The notes: generated by a model not told the origin, from the letters alone. Numbered from the stretch's first letter, positions 11,540 to 24,640 are shown. The stretch is DNA of 64,000 nt from Cymodocea nodosa (GCA_036874045.1 CM072346.1:14484001-14548000); one strand, 5' to 3'. Made by a program: numbers and translations.

Positions 11540-11591
11540 TGCTGGAAATCTTTCCTTCGTTGGCGGAGGAAGCATGGGTGTTGTGCGTTTG

Positions 11592-11668
11592 TATTTATAT
11601 TGATTGAATCTTCCACGTTCATTCGATTACAAGATACTGCATGCATGTGTTCGTGTCCATGCATGCAG
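11592..11668 (-). promoter_or_regulatory. Promoter of GRP-B remnant: TATA box and paired RY motifs
   Basis: A TATA box (TATAAATA on the - strand) lies at 11592-11599. Further upstream, 11639-11668 is two TGCATGCATG/CATGCATGCA decamers separated by 10 bp. CATGCA is the RY element known from B3-domain (ABI3/FUS3-type) targets. The same arrangement precedes the fuller GRP-B gene. Confidence 0.55.
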
Positions 11669-13242
11669 CCAATGCGGCTCCTTGTTAACCACTCAATCCG
11701 CATATATATATATAGCGATGGCAGTTAATAACTAAATTCAGTCTAATCAAATCATGTTGTGGTTGTGGTTGCCATCCTTCTACACAAATGTACGTACTCG
11801 TCAATCAATTCACCTTCAGGACCCTTTCTTTTTGAATTGGTCGACGCTTTGACTTCTTCGCATACGTAATGTTCAAGAAATCATTCTTACATATCTTTAA
11901 TCATTTTCACCTTTGAAGGAAGAAACCCAAGTAGAAATATTACCATTAATTATAAACATGCCACCGATTATTTCCTATGATGTTATGAAATTCACGGATA
12001 AGTTTGTTTGCTGGAACTTACCTCTGGCATCCATCATTGTACGTCATTGACGATGATTCTCATTCACGACAGAAAATAAATATATATTTGCTTCATTACC
12101 AATGAAGAAAAATACATAAGAAGTCTTACAGACGACCACGTAAGCCGAAAAAACAAGCAAGCGAAGAGAAGCATTCATACAAGGCATATACCATAAGCAT
12201 ACAAGTTCAAATTGAAAGCAACCTTAATTACCAGCCAAATCGAAGAGACCGAAATAATGAAGGATAATGCAATGCTTTCATATTGGCGAATTCATAATGA
12301 AGGATCCTGCAAGATGCCACCACAAGAAATAACTAAAGTCAATATTAAATATTAATGCACCACAACTGCTGTTAATATATAGCTGAATAATCCTCAAATA
12401 GCTTCAATTGCAATAGAACCACGTGAAGCTTCCAAAGCATTAAGACCTAACTAAAGGACATGAGCTTCCTTGCAGAACCATAAGTATGGAACCTGACTTC
12501 GCAAAGCACGTCATGTGCATACACATCTCGTTTTCAAATTAATTTGTTCTCTCTGTTAAAATATATATGTTGAAAAGTACTGTCGATAGTTCCTCCACAG
12601 ATTTCTTTTTAGTTTTTTTTTTTTATATAAAAAACTTGTTATCAATAGGTTGTATGACTGGCTGGCCCTCGTATAGCTTATACCTTTCCATGTTTCATTC
12701 ACAAGTTTCTCAAAAAAAAGGTTCGTTAATATGTTTCATTATTTGAACAGACAAATGAGGCTGTGCATGACTCAATTATTAAAGTTGAGGATTGAATGCA
12801 CTCAAACTTCTGCATTTATTTTCTTGTAATATTTTTATGGCTAAGTTATCATACCATACATGAAACACGCTTGTGCTATTGTCATTAAATTTTCCTTTTT
12901 ACCCTAAGGATCCCAAATATTTTTAATTTTGCACACAAGATAAATCTTTAAGCTGCAAGAAAACTAAAATGAAAATTCACTATTGCCAGTATCAACTGCA
13001 AAGGTTTTAAGAGAATTTGATAAGACAGGAAGACTGGTACCAACCTTGCATAGATGAAGAATCAAGATAAATCAGAAATTGAAGACCATGTAGGCATTAT
13101 CTAAAAGCAATTGTTTTGTCCTAAGATTTAATAACAAATAAATGCCAGAGTCTAGTGCCGTATAATGTAGAAACTATAATTGCATATTCACCAGACACTC
13201 AATAGAATGGAGGGGAAAAAAATGAAAACCTGAAGGAGATGA

Positions 13243-16200
13243 TCAAACATTCTTGTTCTTCTTCATCTTTGAAGGAGGCCATCGCCCCTTCTTCCTCATG
13301 CGTCGCTTCCTAACAAGACGTTTCCTCCGCAATCTTATCTTCTTTGCCAACTTCATCTTTAGCTTCTGCTCTAGTCTCTCTTGCAATTTTGATTCCAAAG
13401 GAAGATTCTCGACAGATGTAGGTGAACCTTCAGGTGGTAGGTCAATGCTACCAGTGTCCTCATCAGAGGCAGAAACCATTAACCTTCTATCCCCAGAAAG
13501 AGATATGGGAGTAGGAAAACCAACATTATTGACAGATGCTTTTTTCAAGAAGGAATCCTTCTGCTGCAATCTTGTGACTAACATGAAGCATCAAATACAT
13601 CAGAAATTTAAAAAAAAAACAACACAGAAAATCCCAAGTTGAAAAAGAAAGGCTGATATGAGATCATTGAAGCCTCTAGATTAAGACTGTCAATTATGAA
13701 TAGTTCAGAGTTATACAGGTAGTCGTGGAATTGAATGATCAAAAAAATAATTTCTCTCACTCTTGCCTTTTTCCTTCCTCTGATTATCGGAAATGGAGTT
13801 GTTGTCTACCACTGCTTCATCCTCTATGCGTGCCTTTTCTCCATTCATGGGAGAGCCACTTCCAATGTCCTTTAACATAGCTCATCCCTTTCATATACCA
13901 AATACAGAATTCGAAAGTCTTCTGTTGGAAACCATAATTTCTTACCATGCTTAGATACATAAGCTACTCTTTGTTATTTCCATTGATTTTCTCCACCAGA
14001 ACCGCATTTCTATGGTATACTCAATGAAAAAATGCCGATGAACTAGTGCTAAGCTGGATCAAAGCTACTGTCACTCCTTTGGTGCAAATGATTATTCTTT
14101 CCCATGTTAGGCCTAGGATCATCCACACTATTTGTGATCAACTTCATTCATGGAACCAAAACAAACATTCCATGTCAGACTTCTTGTTTTATGCAACCAC
14201 AGATCAAGTCATTAGCTGCAGCTGGAGCTCCAACAGCTGATTGAGAGCACATCAATTTTATTATTAATGCATTATGTCATGAGTATAAAGAGTTCATTAC
14301 CACTTTGTATTTTAAATATTGCATTTTGGTTTATGAATTCTTTGATCTTTTGTTGCAAGGAGAGCAGCTCATGTCACATATAGCCACAATCACTCATTCA
14401 GCCAAGGTGGAGGACAATGCAGAAATCGCTATGGAAGAGGGCATGGAGGATATTTTTGGCATAGTGTGGTAATTTTTCAGCTGATCATGGAAATCAGATG
14501 ATAAGGAATAAACATAATTCTTTGTTTCTTCCCTTTCCAGATGTCTCTAGCACCTGCGGTGGCCTGGATTTGTCGCCACAACAATTGTCTGGTGGATTCC
14601 AGCACAGCCAGGACATGACTCCTTGTTTGCAGAATTTACATCAGCCCCAAGCTTTCCGTGGCAACCATTCAGTAACCACAAGCAATGGTTAATCATTCTC
14701 TTTCTTCAGTGCATTGTGTTCCTAAATTATTGGCTAATCTATTAACAGTTAACATTTTCCAGACCTTCCAAAGGTAACCAGCGCTACTTTCATCTTGATG
14801 GTGTTGACTACTTTATATGGTACAAACGATGGACCAGCCATTTCTTAGTGGCAGTGACCCAGGAGATATTTACCAGATTGTTCTTCCTATGCATAGATTT
14901 TCCCAGTTTTTCTTTCTTCATGTGTAGTTCCCCCAGTTTGGCATGATCATCTCAAACATACCTCTTATGATGCTGTTAGAAATACTCTGATGATGTCTGC
15001 TATTTCAATCCCCGCAAGATATACTGAATCAGTTGGTTGAATATGTCCTCGGTTCTAACAAGATGTTAAAACCCAGCTGATTTCACAATCTACCTTAATT
15101 GGGCTGTTCTATTATGCAGTTCATCGTTCAACATCAACTTTACAACTTTTACATATGGATCTATGGGACTAGCCATCATCACCTGAAAATCTTTACTGCC
15201 TTTCTATGGTGGATGATATCTCATGATATACATGGTTGTACCCCTTGGTAAGAAAATCTGATGTACTGTCATGTTTCGTTAATTTCAAATTAAAAGTGAA
15301 TATCCTCTATCTCTTACAATCAAATCTATTAAATCAGATAATGGTGGTGAATTTTTGAACAAACCCTTGTTAGCTTTCCCTCAAAAACATTAAATTCAAT
15401 AACATTAAAAGATTATGTCCAACCACTGTTCAACAAACAAAATGGTGGAACATAAGCATCAACACCAACTTTCCATGGGTCAATTTTTCCTCTTTCAATC
15501 TGGAGCTCCCTCACATTACTAGTGTGATGCCTTCCTCACAGCTAGGTATATCATTTGACTGGCTCTCTACACCAGTGCTTTATGGTGTTTCTACCTTTCA
15601 AAAGCTCATTGTTTATGCTCCTGATTTTTCTTTCCTTTAGGTCTTTAGCTGCATGTGCCTTTCTCTTCTTACCAATGTGTCAAACTTGACATGTGTCTAT
15701 GAAATTTCACTGACACATGTTAGAAATCAAAATGATATTCATATGAATGTCAACAGATGCAAAACTTCAGGGGTATATCATAAAATTTTGATGTTTCATT
15801 TCATGACAGTGGAAACTATGTAGATTTCCTACCATCAGTGGGTGTGTTGTTGAAGTTTTATACTTCAACCAATGTTTACACTTGGCAACAGAACTACTGC
15901 TGGTACTACTACCATTTTCTCTCCCCCTCCACTTTCTTCATTCTTCCATTGAAGGAACTTGTATCCAACTCTTCTCCAACCATCAAAAATTGATTGCAGC
16001 TACCAGAAAGTGAGTGCAGTCACTGAAAAGCCTTCACTTGTCACTTTTACAGGCTTACAAAAATCTTGATTTCTAGGTTTGTTTACTTGTTAAAACTTCT
16101 TCAAATGATTTTTTGTGTAGATTTCAAGATTAAATGCAACATCTAAGGTTTTGTTAATTATTTACCAATTTTCTGTAATTTTTTCTGAATATTCAAAACA

Positions 16201-18075
16201 TTTTCTTTGTTAATATAATGTATTTTGATTGTATTCTGACTTTAAAAAGATAGTATAATGTGTTTTTAATTTCATAATTAGAAAATTTTCTAATTATTTC
16301 TGTCTGTGTATTTTTTATTACTTTAGCTTGTCTTAAAATTTCACATTGAAATTCATATTTTTAGACCTTTGGGGGCTTCTATGATTTTACCAAACTTCCA
16401 TCAAAATTTTCACCAAAATCCAACACTCTCCTTTTCCATCAGAATGATGAAGTTCAATATGAAACCGAAGCTGGAGTTCTCAATTCTAATACCATATGCT
16501 CACAATAAACTGGAACCTCAACTCTTTTATGTACCTTCATTGGATATTACATTTAGCACAAAGGCTATTGTAGCCTTCATATTTCTACAGATAGAGTGTT
16601 TATCTCCAGAGATATGGTCTTACATATAATATCCACAGTGATAGATGTTGTTTTTTCATTATCTCTTACCTTTAAATGATTAAAATTTTGCACCTTTAAT
16701 TCTCATATCTCATGAAAAATCTGCCGCATCAAGGACTGTTGTAACTCTATTGAAATTTTGTCTGAGCATGCAGCATGGGGACATATCAAATCTAGGCTGT
16801 TGGATCCATTGCCAGTAGATGACTCAGCATCTTCATGTGCTGGAATTGATCAAGACTTGGTACAAAAAAGTAATCCAATAAATCACAGTCTTCAAGATTA
16901 GCTAATTTTCCTGCTTCCTCTATCCCATCATCATCTACCTTGGCTGCAAACCTTAGTGTGATCACTTGGTTTTTACTGCACGGCAATGCAACCAGAGACT
17001 GAGTGATATCTACACTAATACTACACTGTGTTCTCCTCCCAGTGCATTACAGACTACAATGATGGATGAACCTCTCCAATAGCCAACTAGTTACTAGTGC
17101 AAAGTGATGGACAACGAGTTCAAGCACGTAATGAAACTTGGGAGCTAGCTCCACTGCATCCAACTGTAGAGGGCTCCAAATGGGCTTTCTGAGGCCGAGA
17201 GAAATGTTGGTGGTTCAGTTGAATGCAAAAGGCTTGACTAGTGGCCAAGGGTTATCAACATTAAGGGGTCGATTCTGATGGAACTTTTAGTACAGTAGTA
17301 AAACTCAACCATTTGGATACTCTTTTTCTGACCACCATGTTTAAGTGGCCACTTTGACAACTAAACTTTACGCTAAAATGCATTTTTCCATTGTCTTTTG
17401 GATAAAATGTATTCACACTACAACCATTGGGCCATCTTGACCAGGATATGACATGATACCTTTATAAACTAAAAAAATAATTTCTGGCCTAAAACAAGCA
17501 TCTCTGGCCTAATTCAATAAAGCATCGACGTGTCTTCTACTGGATGATAGCTGATGATTAACGCTTTTACATTAAGGTTGTCAATTACATATAGTTCAGA
17601 GTTGTTAGAACTGTCATTGCAGCTCAGATGGTAGCTGTCAAATATGTGTATGTGTGTCTGTGCACCCACGCTGTTGAGTGACTGACAAACAACAGAATTC
17701 ATCTCTCTGTTTTCCTTTGTCTTCGCCACATTCATCACGATTTCTTCAAAGGCAAGACCACAGCTTATGTGAACAGAAACGAAATCCTAAGCGCTCAAAA
17801 GGGGGAAAAGCAAAGACCCAACCGAGAGAAATGCATCCCAATTCCGGTTGATTCTTAAAAATAAAAAAAAAGACGAACGGCATTGAACAAGAAAGAAATC
17901 TCAGAAACAACCACTCGGAAGAGGAAAATGAAAACCAGAAAGCCAAGGGGGAGGGATTCTCACATTGCTTGGCGGAAGCAGTGGCGAACGATGGGGACGG
18001 CTGGAAAGCTATGGAAGCGGAAGAAGCGTTGGAAGAGCAGAGGGGTGAGGAGGCGACGGAGAGGAGAAGAGCCAT
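13243..18075 (-). CDS. PSRP5: Plastid-specific 50S ribosomal protein 5, copy 1 (PSRP5)
   Basis: Nuclear gene for a chloroplast large-subunit ribosomal protein. Proposed exons: 18075-17964 and 13577-13243, joined in phase 1 (donor gtgaga, acceptor ttag), giving 148 aa. Exon 1 encodes a Ser/Ala-rich chloroplast transit peptide starting MALLLSVASSPLCSS. Exon 2 contains PLESKLQERLEQKLKMKLAK and the very basic tail KKGRWPPSKMKKNKNV, which I recognise as the PSRP5 family signature. The roughly 4.4-kb intron contains a decayed copia element in the opposite orientation and a possible extra exon at 13761-13880. A TATA box (GTATAAAA, - strand) lies at 18157-18164. A second, nearly identical gene lies 26.3 kb away. 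The splice model is inferred; the family call is strong. Confidence 0.87.
13761..13880 (-). other. Candidate cassette exon in PSRP5 intron, copy 1
   Basis: A 120-nt open segment between a weak acceptor (gatgag, just above 13880) and a good donor (gtgaga, just below 13761). It encodes an acidic 40-residue insert containing MNGEKARIEDEAVVDNN and SISDNQRKEKGK. Entry and exit are both phase 1, so inclusion would keep the PSRP5 frame. It would place a charged stretch inside the transit peptide, which argues for it being rare or non-functional. Identical in copy 2. Confidence 0.3.
14046..17480 (+). mobile_element. Decayed copia element in PSRP5 intron, copy 1
   Basis: Read on the + strand, scattered fragments keep copia order: a gag-like WIKATVTPLVQ at about 14058; a zinc-knuckle-region Gly/Arg stretch near 14380-14460; integrase IKSDNGGEFLNKP at about 15330; integrase-end phrases (STPVL) near 15570; and RT N-terminal remnants (WELAPLHP, then KWAF) near 17140. 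Stops and frameshifts are everywhere and no LTRs were recognised. It lies antisense to PSRP5 and is present in both duplicates, so it inserted before the duplication. Confidence 0.75.
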
Positions 18076-18156
18076 CCTCCACTAGCGTGAGATGGTTGTT
18101 TCGGATAAGCCGCCCATTCGACCGCTGCCGGTTTCAATCTATCCGGTGCGGGCCGC

Positions 18157-18164
18157 TTTTATAC
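18157..18164 (-). promoter_or_regulatory. PSRP5 copy 1 TATA box
   Basis: GTATAAAA on the - strand, about 85 bp upstream of the start codon, within a short GC-rich promoter stretch. Identical in copy 2 at 44484-44491. Confidence 0.6.
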
Positions 18165-19119
18165 GCCGGTCCAACCTTTCTCACGTACTTAAAATTGAGA
18201 TGAATCATTTTCTTCTTTTTTTTATGATTTTTATTTCATTATTAATAAATGTTTACACCCGTAAACACTTACACACATAAATCTTTATTTATAAATACCA
18301 TTAAAATTAAAATCTATTTTTGAGTTATTTTGTTCCGTCACTTTTCTACTATACAAATTCTCTGAAAGTATCTTTACCAGTGTTGAAAGGTTTTTTTAAT
18401 TATATGTTAAAAAAAAACTAATTATTTATGTATTATTCAAAATTTATATTTATTTTTTGCATGTTTAAAAAAAAAAAATTTACTTTGATATCCTTATCGT
18501 CATCCTTTGATACATTGTCTGCAAAAATATTCAAGTAAATATAAATTTTTAAGTAATTATCAAATTTTTTAATGACCGACATGCAAGTAAAAAAAATCCT
18601 AAGTTCTACAAATGCGAAGAGATGGATGTCATAAAAAATAAAAACGAAGGGAGTGGAATTTTTCAGAAGATTAAGAGTAGAAATAAGGTGAGGAGTCAAC
18701 TATGCACACCCTTCTTCCCAAACCACTTTCCATGGTCATCTCCAAAGATTATATATGAGCTCCCTAGTGAGAAAATTGATCAATGAAAGCATCTTGCCAT
18801 GATCTAGCAACATGGTGAATTTATGATGTTGAAGTCAAATTCCAAATGGTAATTCAAAATTCTCGCACCTTTTACTGGAGATTATGCAAGCTCCCTAGAG
18901 AGCAAATTGATCAATGGAACCATCCTGTGTCATGATCCCAGCAGAACAGTGAAGCAATGATGTTGGAGTCTGATTGCAAATGGTAATTCGAACTCCCCAC
19001 TTAACACAACTGGACAGTAGAAGATTGTTCAAATACAATTCAGAAAAATCAGAGACCAAGACCAGATGTCTGGACAAATGTTTGAATGATGAGGCCTCTA
19101 GAACATTGCAGAGACCCCT

Positions 19120-22100
19120 ACCTGATGTCGGGTCGATTCCGAGCCAAACACAGTGCTTGACAACCATTGTGAGGAGTAATCACGTCACGGGAAGGGAAGC
19201 TATTTTCACCAAGTGCCGACTCATATTTCAGGAGATCGTAAAGCTTTTAACCTTGGCTTCGAGTTGATGCCCGTATGCTGAAGAGGAGATCATCTTGCAA
19301 TTCTGGACTTGAGATTCTATAGGGAGAGGAGACAGAATTGTAAGTGGTTTAATTTTCAGTGGTGTAATCGCGTTGCAAGTAGCGTCGAAAGTATTTACTA
19401 TCAAGTGAGATTACTTTACATTTCACTTGTCGCCCATTTCCATGTTCATATTAAAACAAAAATACTAAAAACAATTTATCTATGTTTGTATGTTGTATTT
19501 GAGTGTTGTATTGTTTAGAATGAAAATGTGCATCTTATTAACGGTTAAATGATGGTTAATTGTATAATATTTAGCTTATCATATGAGAATTAAGCCATTA
19601 TGTTATAATTGCACTGTTATATACTTTAATTGAAGAATCTTCTTAATTTTAGGGAATTAATGTTAATTTAGTACATTTATGAACTGTCGGTAAGTTGCAT
19701 GCTGTGAAATTCTTAAATGTCCAAATTTTCTGATATTTCGGATAGTTATGTTTAAATTGCCGAATAGTTATGTTTAGAGAGAATATTTTATTTCCAGATG
19801 TACACATGTTGAGATCTGGTAGATTTACTTCAGTTATAACTCGTTAAGTTAGCATAACTGTACGCGTTGAGTTGCTATATTGAATATTAAGGTAACGCGT
19901 TAGGTTAGCTTTATAAACTTAAGTTGTTATTTTTTGCACGTGTTTTATAGTTAAATCAACGAAGAAAGTTCGTTGAGTTATCTATAACTCCATAGACTAT
20001 ATATTTTCTAAAATGCCACTATAGCGGTTGCAGGAACAGACAGTTGGAAGGAAAAACCATGTTTGCACGTATCACGTAGGAATTCAATCGCATAGGGAGA
20101 AAGAAATCATCATCGTTGATCTGATGGAAGAAAATCCAACCGACCATTCAAGCAGAAGCAGTTACTATTGAAGAAATATAAAAGAAAAGAAGAAAAAAAG
20201 AAGAAGTGTGTGTGATCGATGGACGACCAGTGTATACAGAGGAGGAGCACCGAGCTTTCTGCAAACAGTATCGGCGATTCTCCGAAGTATCACACCAACC
20301 ATCGTTATCACCACCGTAATCATTAATCATCGGAGGTCTGTGAGGATACTTGCCTGATGTCGGGTTGATTCCGAGCCAAACACAGTGCCTGACAACCATT
20401 GTGAGGAGTGACCGCGTCACTGGAAGGGAAGACATTTTTACCAAGCGTCGACTCATATTTCAGGAGATCGTAAAACTTTTAGCCTTGGCTTTGGGTTGAT
20501 GCCTGTATGCTGAAGAGGAGATCATTTTGCAATTCTGGACTCGTGATTCTATAGGGAGATGAGACAGAATTGTAAGTGGTTTAATTTTCAGTGGTGTAAT
20601 CGCATTGCAAATAGTGTCGAAAGTATTTACTGTTAAGTGAGATTACTTTACATTTCACCTTTCGCCCATTACATCAAAAACAAAAATACCAAAAACAATT
20701 TATCTTTGTTTGTATGTTGTATTTGAGTGTTGTATTGTTTGTGTTGTATCGTGATTAATGTTATCTGTATCAGTTTAGTGATTGTTTTATGTTTGCTTTA
20801 ATTTTACAATTTAATGAAATTGGTTCGTACAAAAAAAACTTAAAGATTTTAATGGTTACTTTTTGAATCATCTGAATGTTAGTATTGCTTAATGATAAAT
20901 CCAATGATAAGTAGCATTAAAAAACTTAATTGATGTTATTTACAATCTGTGGAATCGCCCAATGGTTGGCCGAATTCCTTTGTAAATAGCAGTATTATAA
21001 AGAAGAGACAGGCTCGTGGAGTTAACTTAAGTCCACAATGATAGTCCGTTGAGTTAGCCATAACTCAACGAACTTAGTCCGTTGAGTTAGCTGTAATTCA
21101 ACGGAGAGCTTATTGAATATATAAATTTGATTTTTAACAAGCAAATAGTTCTCAAGTTCGTCAGCAATTCCCTGTGGGATCGACCTGTACTTGCACACTA
21201 ATACAATAAACACTATGCACTTACATTTAAAGTACAAATTAGAATTAATATATAAGTTGTATTAAAGGTTGTTTGTTTACTTCTAAAAGAAAGAATAGGC
21301 ATAAAGATAAATTAACTAAGTAAAAATAGAAGTAACAAATCCAAGTTTTTCTAGTGTAGTGCTGGGAAAACCCAAACATGTATCGTGATTAATGTTATCT
21401 TTGTCAGTGTTGTGATTGTTTTATGTTTATTTTAGTATTACAGTTTAATGAAATTGGTTTGTTCGAAAGACTTAAAGATTTTAATGGTTACTATTTGAAT
21501 TATATGAATGTTAGTATTGTTCAATGATAAATCCAATGTTAACTAACATTAAAGAGCTTAATTGATGTTATTTACAATCTATGGAATCGCCCAATGGTTG
21601 TCTGAATTCCTCTGTAAATACCAGTATTAAAAAGAAAAGGCAGGCTCGTGAAGTTAACTTAAGTCCACGAGGTTAGTCCGTTGAGTTATTCATAACTCAA
21701 CGAACTTAGTCCGTTGAGTTAGCTGTAATTCAACGGAGAGCTTATTGAATATATAAATTTGATTTTTAACAACCAAACAGTTCTCAAGTTCGTCAGCAAT
21801 TCCCTATGGAATCGACCTGTACTTGCACACTGATACAATAGACACTGTGCACTTGCAGTTAAAGTACAAATTGAAATTAATATCTAAATTGTATTAAAGG
21901 TTGTTTGTTTACTTCTAAAAGAAAGAATAGGCATAAAGATAAATTAACTAATTAAAAACAGAAGTAACAAATCCAAGATTTCCTAGTGTAGTGTTGGGAA
22001 AACCCAAACAATGATTTTTAATCTTCAAGTCAAAATTACAAAGGGAACAAGTTGTAATTCCTTTCCAACCCTTTTTAGCAAAGTTCTTTTTTGTTAAGAA

Positions 22101-22175
22101 GAATATTTTACTTCGAATTTAATGCACCTGTATTCGTTAATATAGCAATAGTTTACATTTTTCACCAAACCTTCC
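19120..22175. repeat. Non-coding R repeat blocks between PSRP5-1 and the GRP-A2 unit
   Basis: Begins mid-block at the duplication junction (cctgatgtcggg). A second, fuller block starts at about 20040. An internal tandem repeat of about 632 bp follows: 'gtatcgtgattaatgttatc' at 20747 and again at 21379. Perfect or near-perfect hairpins lie at 21048-21071, 21081-21104 and 21679-21702. The whole region recurs at 27503-30558. No credible gene; frames on the - strand are shared by duplication. Confidence 0.8.
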
Positions 22176-23957
22176 AAGTAAGCGTTAATATGAACATAGT
22201 TACGATGATAGACAATTCTATCATTATAGTTATATTACATCTATCATCTACCATTGTAAGTAAAATAAATATAAAAATATTTTTGCAGTGATAATTTAGA
22301 TTCTCACTTGTATTCATTATTAATAAATATTCTTGTTATTAAGAAAATCATGATTTCAACAAAAATAGAAAAATCAAATGGTTATTAAATTTTATTGATT
22401 ACAACAAAACTTTTTACAAGCAAAATATTTTCGCATTTATTCATAATTAATGATTAGAAACAACATATTTCCAAAAGTTCATACAAAATTATCATATTCT
22501 ATTAATAATGAAATTGTTTGCAAGCGAAATATTAAGAAATCTCACTATTCCCAAGGTCTCTTTACAATTTCAATATACCTTCCTTGATCTTCAAAGAAAC
22601 ATTGATTATAATTAGTCTTGTGTGAGTTCCACTTACAAGAATTGTTAAGGAATAACAAACGTAATTAGAAATTAAGAATAATATGATGCCTCCTCAAGTT
22701 CATTTGAGCAAGTTAATTTTATGTTTTTGTGAAGGGTGGTTGTCTCTTTTATTCATATGAAATCATTGAAATAATGACGTGCTTGCTCGCACGATGCTTC
22801 CACCATCTATTTAATTAAGAAAGATGTTGTCTACTACATATATAATTTTTTGATAACACTACATTACAATGAGTGATGCCTTTACGTGGATTCCATCAAT
22901 ATATACATGGATTCCACTCCTCACTAACTATATATATATAGTAGCTAAGTAAATAAGTAGTTGCAACCTAGTTGACGTTAGAATTCGCGGATGCATTGTT
23001 TGATTACCACGAAACATTAATTGCACCATCTCTTAATTAGAATTAATGTCTTGGTACGTACGTAATTAAGCAGTGGTACCCAAAATGTGGCATGCACATG
23101 GATCCAAATGTGTGCTTCACTATGTTTGTCGTGCTACCAATGACTGTGAGTATATCTCCCAAACATTCTCCTCCCAACTCAAGAAAACTAATTATAAGAA
23201 GAACACACGTGTTTTATGGTGGGTTTCTCTCATTTTAAAACACACTTACTTTGTTTAGTATTTAGTAACATTTCAAGAATTATCTTATAATTCTATTGAA
23301 AAAGATGTCCTATACACATTATTTTTATATATTAATTATACACAAGATATCTAAATTGTAAAATTTCATTACCTATAAAAAATGAATTTATAAGATTTCA
23401 CTACAAAAGGAACTGTATTTAGTTTTCGTGTCAACAACGATTTAGCTTGTAAATATTTTGCGACACGATTGAAAATGTATCGTCTCCCAAGCATGGTTAA
23501 GGAGTTGATCATAGAGTACACATCATATTCAATTAATAAGTTCATGACGTTGTGAGTAGTGCATAGCATATATATTTTCCATACATTCTTTCGTGAGGAT
23601 TGGAAACCATGTCTTGAATCCATGTAAAGGCATTGTTGTTATGAATATACATATATATATATATATATATATATGTAGTATTATCGTTGTCATCAATCTT
23701 AAATAGATTGTAGATGCTAGTGTCGTGCATGCAAACCCTCCATTTCAATGCTTTAATATATATGAATAAAAGAGATGGTAACCCTTTAGATGCTTGCAAC
23801 AACAACATGAAACTTGGTCCAATGAAATTGATCGAGAATATTCTATGTGCTCTGTAATACTATAAATGCATGTCCATTATTCTCTATTCTTCGATAAGAA
23901 GCAAAAGGTTCTTCAAAATTTATTCACTACTTGTGTGAATAGATTTGATTCATTAGA
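22176..23957 (+). promoter_or_regulatory. Upstream flank and promoter of GRP-A2
   Basis: Copy of the GRP-A upstream region without the R and B block insertion seen in copy 1. The TATA box (TATAAAT) is at 23861. The (TA)n microsatellite is at about 23650-23674. No other gene is seen in this stretch. Confidence 0.7.
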
Positions 23958-24281
23958 ATGGCAAGTTCCAAGGCTTTCCTTATTGCAGTCATGGTAATGC
24001 TCTGCGTAAGCATGCTTGCTAGTGCTCGGGAGATGACAGCTGATCGTAGTATGCTCGGAGGTTCTGGACGTGGGGGTGGAGGAGGAACGGCAACAGCTGT
24101 CAATGGTGGATCTGCTGTAGGATATGGATCTGGAGGGGGATCGGGAGGTGGACGAAATTGGTATAAAAGTGCAGGAGGTGGTGGAGGAGGTGGTGGAGGA
24201 GTTAGTGCTGGTGCAGGTCCCGGAGGTTATGCCACCGGCAAAGGAGGTGGTTCTGGATATGGTGGGGGATATGCTCGTTGA
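23958..24281 (+). CDS. Small secreted glycine-rich protein, GRP-A copy 2
   Basis: An intact 107-aa frame with the same architecture as GRP-A1: signal peptide to ASA, linker starting REMTADRSML, then the Gly-rich body. It differs from copy 3 by one residue noted (Val for Ala in GGSAVGYG). The same C-to-T change introduces a TAG in the overlapping +2 frame, showing that only the GRP frame is maintained. Promoter and TATA are preserved, so it should be expressible. Likely extracellular or cell wall; exact role unknown. Confidence 0.88.
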   Translation: MASSKAFLIAVMVMLCVSMLASAREMTADRSMLGGSGRGGGGGTATAVNGGSAVGYGSGGGSGGGRNWYKSAGGGGGGGGGVSAGAGPGGYATGKGGGSGYGGGYAR

Positions 24282-24640
24282 AAATCACATTGAAAGATGA
24301 GGCATGGTTGATCACATTCCAAATTTGCATGTTGTGGAGTAATTGTGAAGCAGTTAATTCGAATAAAAATGTACCACGTACCTACAAGTGTAATGTGGCA
24401 TGTCTTGCTTGTTCAGTCTCCACTAATAAGCGAGCCATACATAATGTTTTACATGTTGTTTCAATAATCAATAATCCCTTATCTTTTTATTAAATTCAGT
24501 TTAAATTTTTCTCGAGTTGATTCGGCCGATACGTTTTGAACTCCAAATTCAAACTACAATACTCAATATTTATTGTACGTACACACTTGTTCTATCTAAG
24601 CTTTTGCCTCTCAAGTTGTTTGTCCGGGCTGAGCGGATTC
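24282..24640 (+). other. GRP-A2 3' flank
   Basis: Downstream sequence shared with the other GRP-A copies. No further gene. Confidence 0.6.

Larger units (their letters stand above)
11443..19119. repeat. 7.7-kb segmental duplication, copy 1 (GRP-B 5' end and PSRP5)
   Basis: Matches 37766-45460 with only about a dozen substitutions and small indels noticed by eye, including one indel of about 15 bp near 18550. It holds the GRP-B promoter, the whole PSRP5 gene and about 1 kb upstream of it. The left edge is the copia junction. The right edge (gagacccct|a) enters an R repeat block. The 11669-13242 portion between promoter and PSRP5 contains no recognisable gene. Confidence 0.93.

Noticed and set aside
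13253-13642. 129-codon + strand frame opposite the PSRP5 exon
   Set aside because: Shadow of the Lys/Arg-rich PSRP5 exon (Phe/Leu-rich on the other strand).
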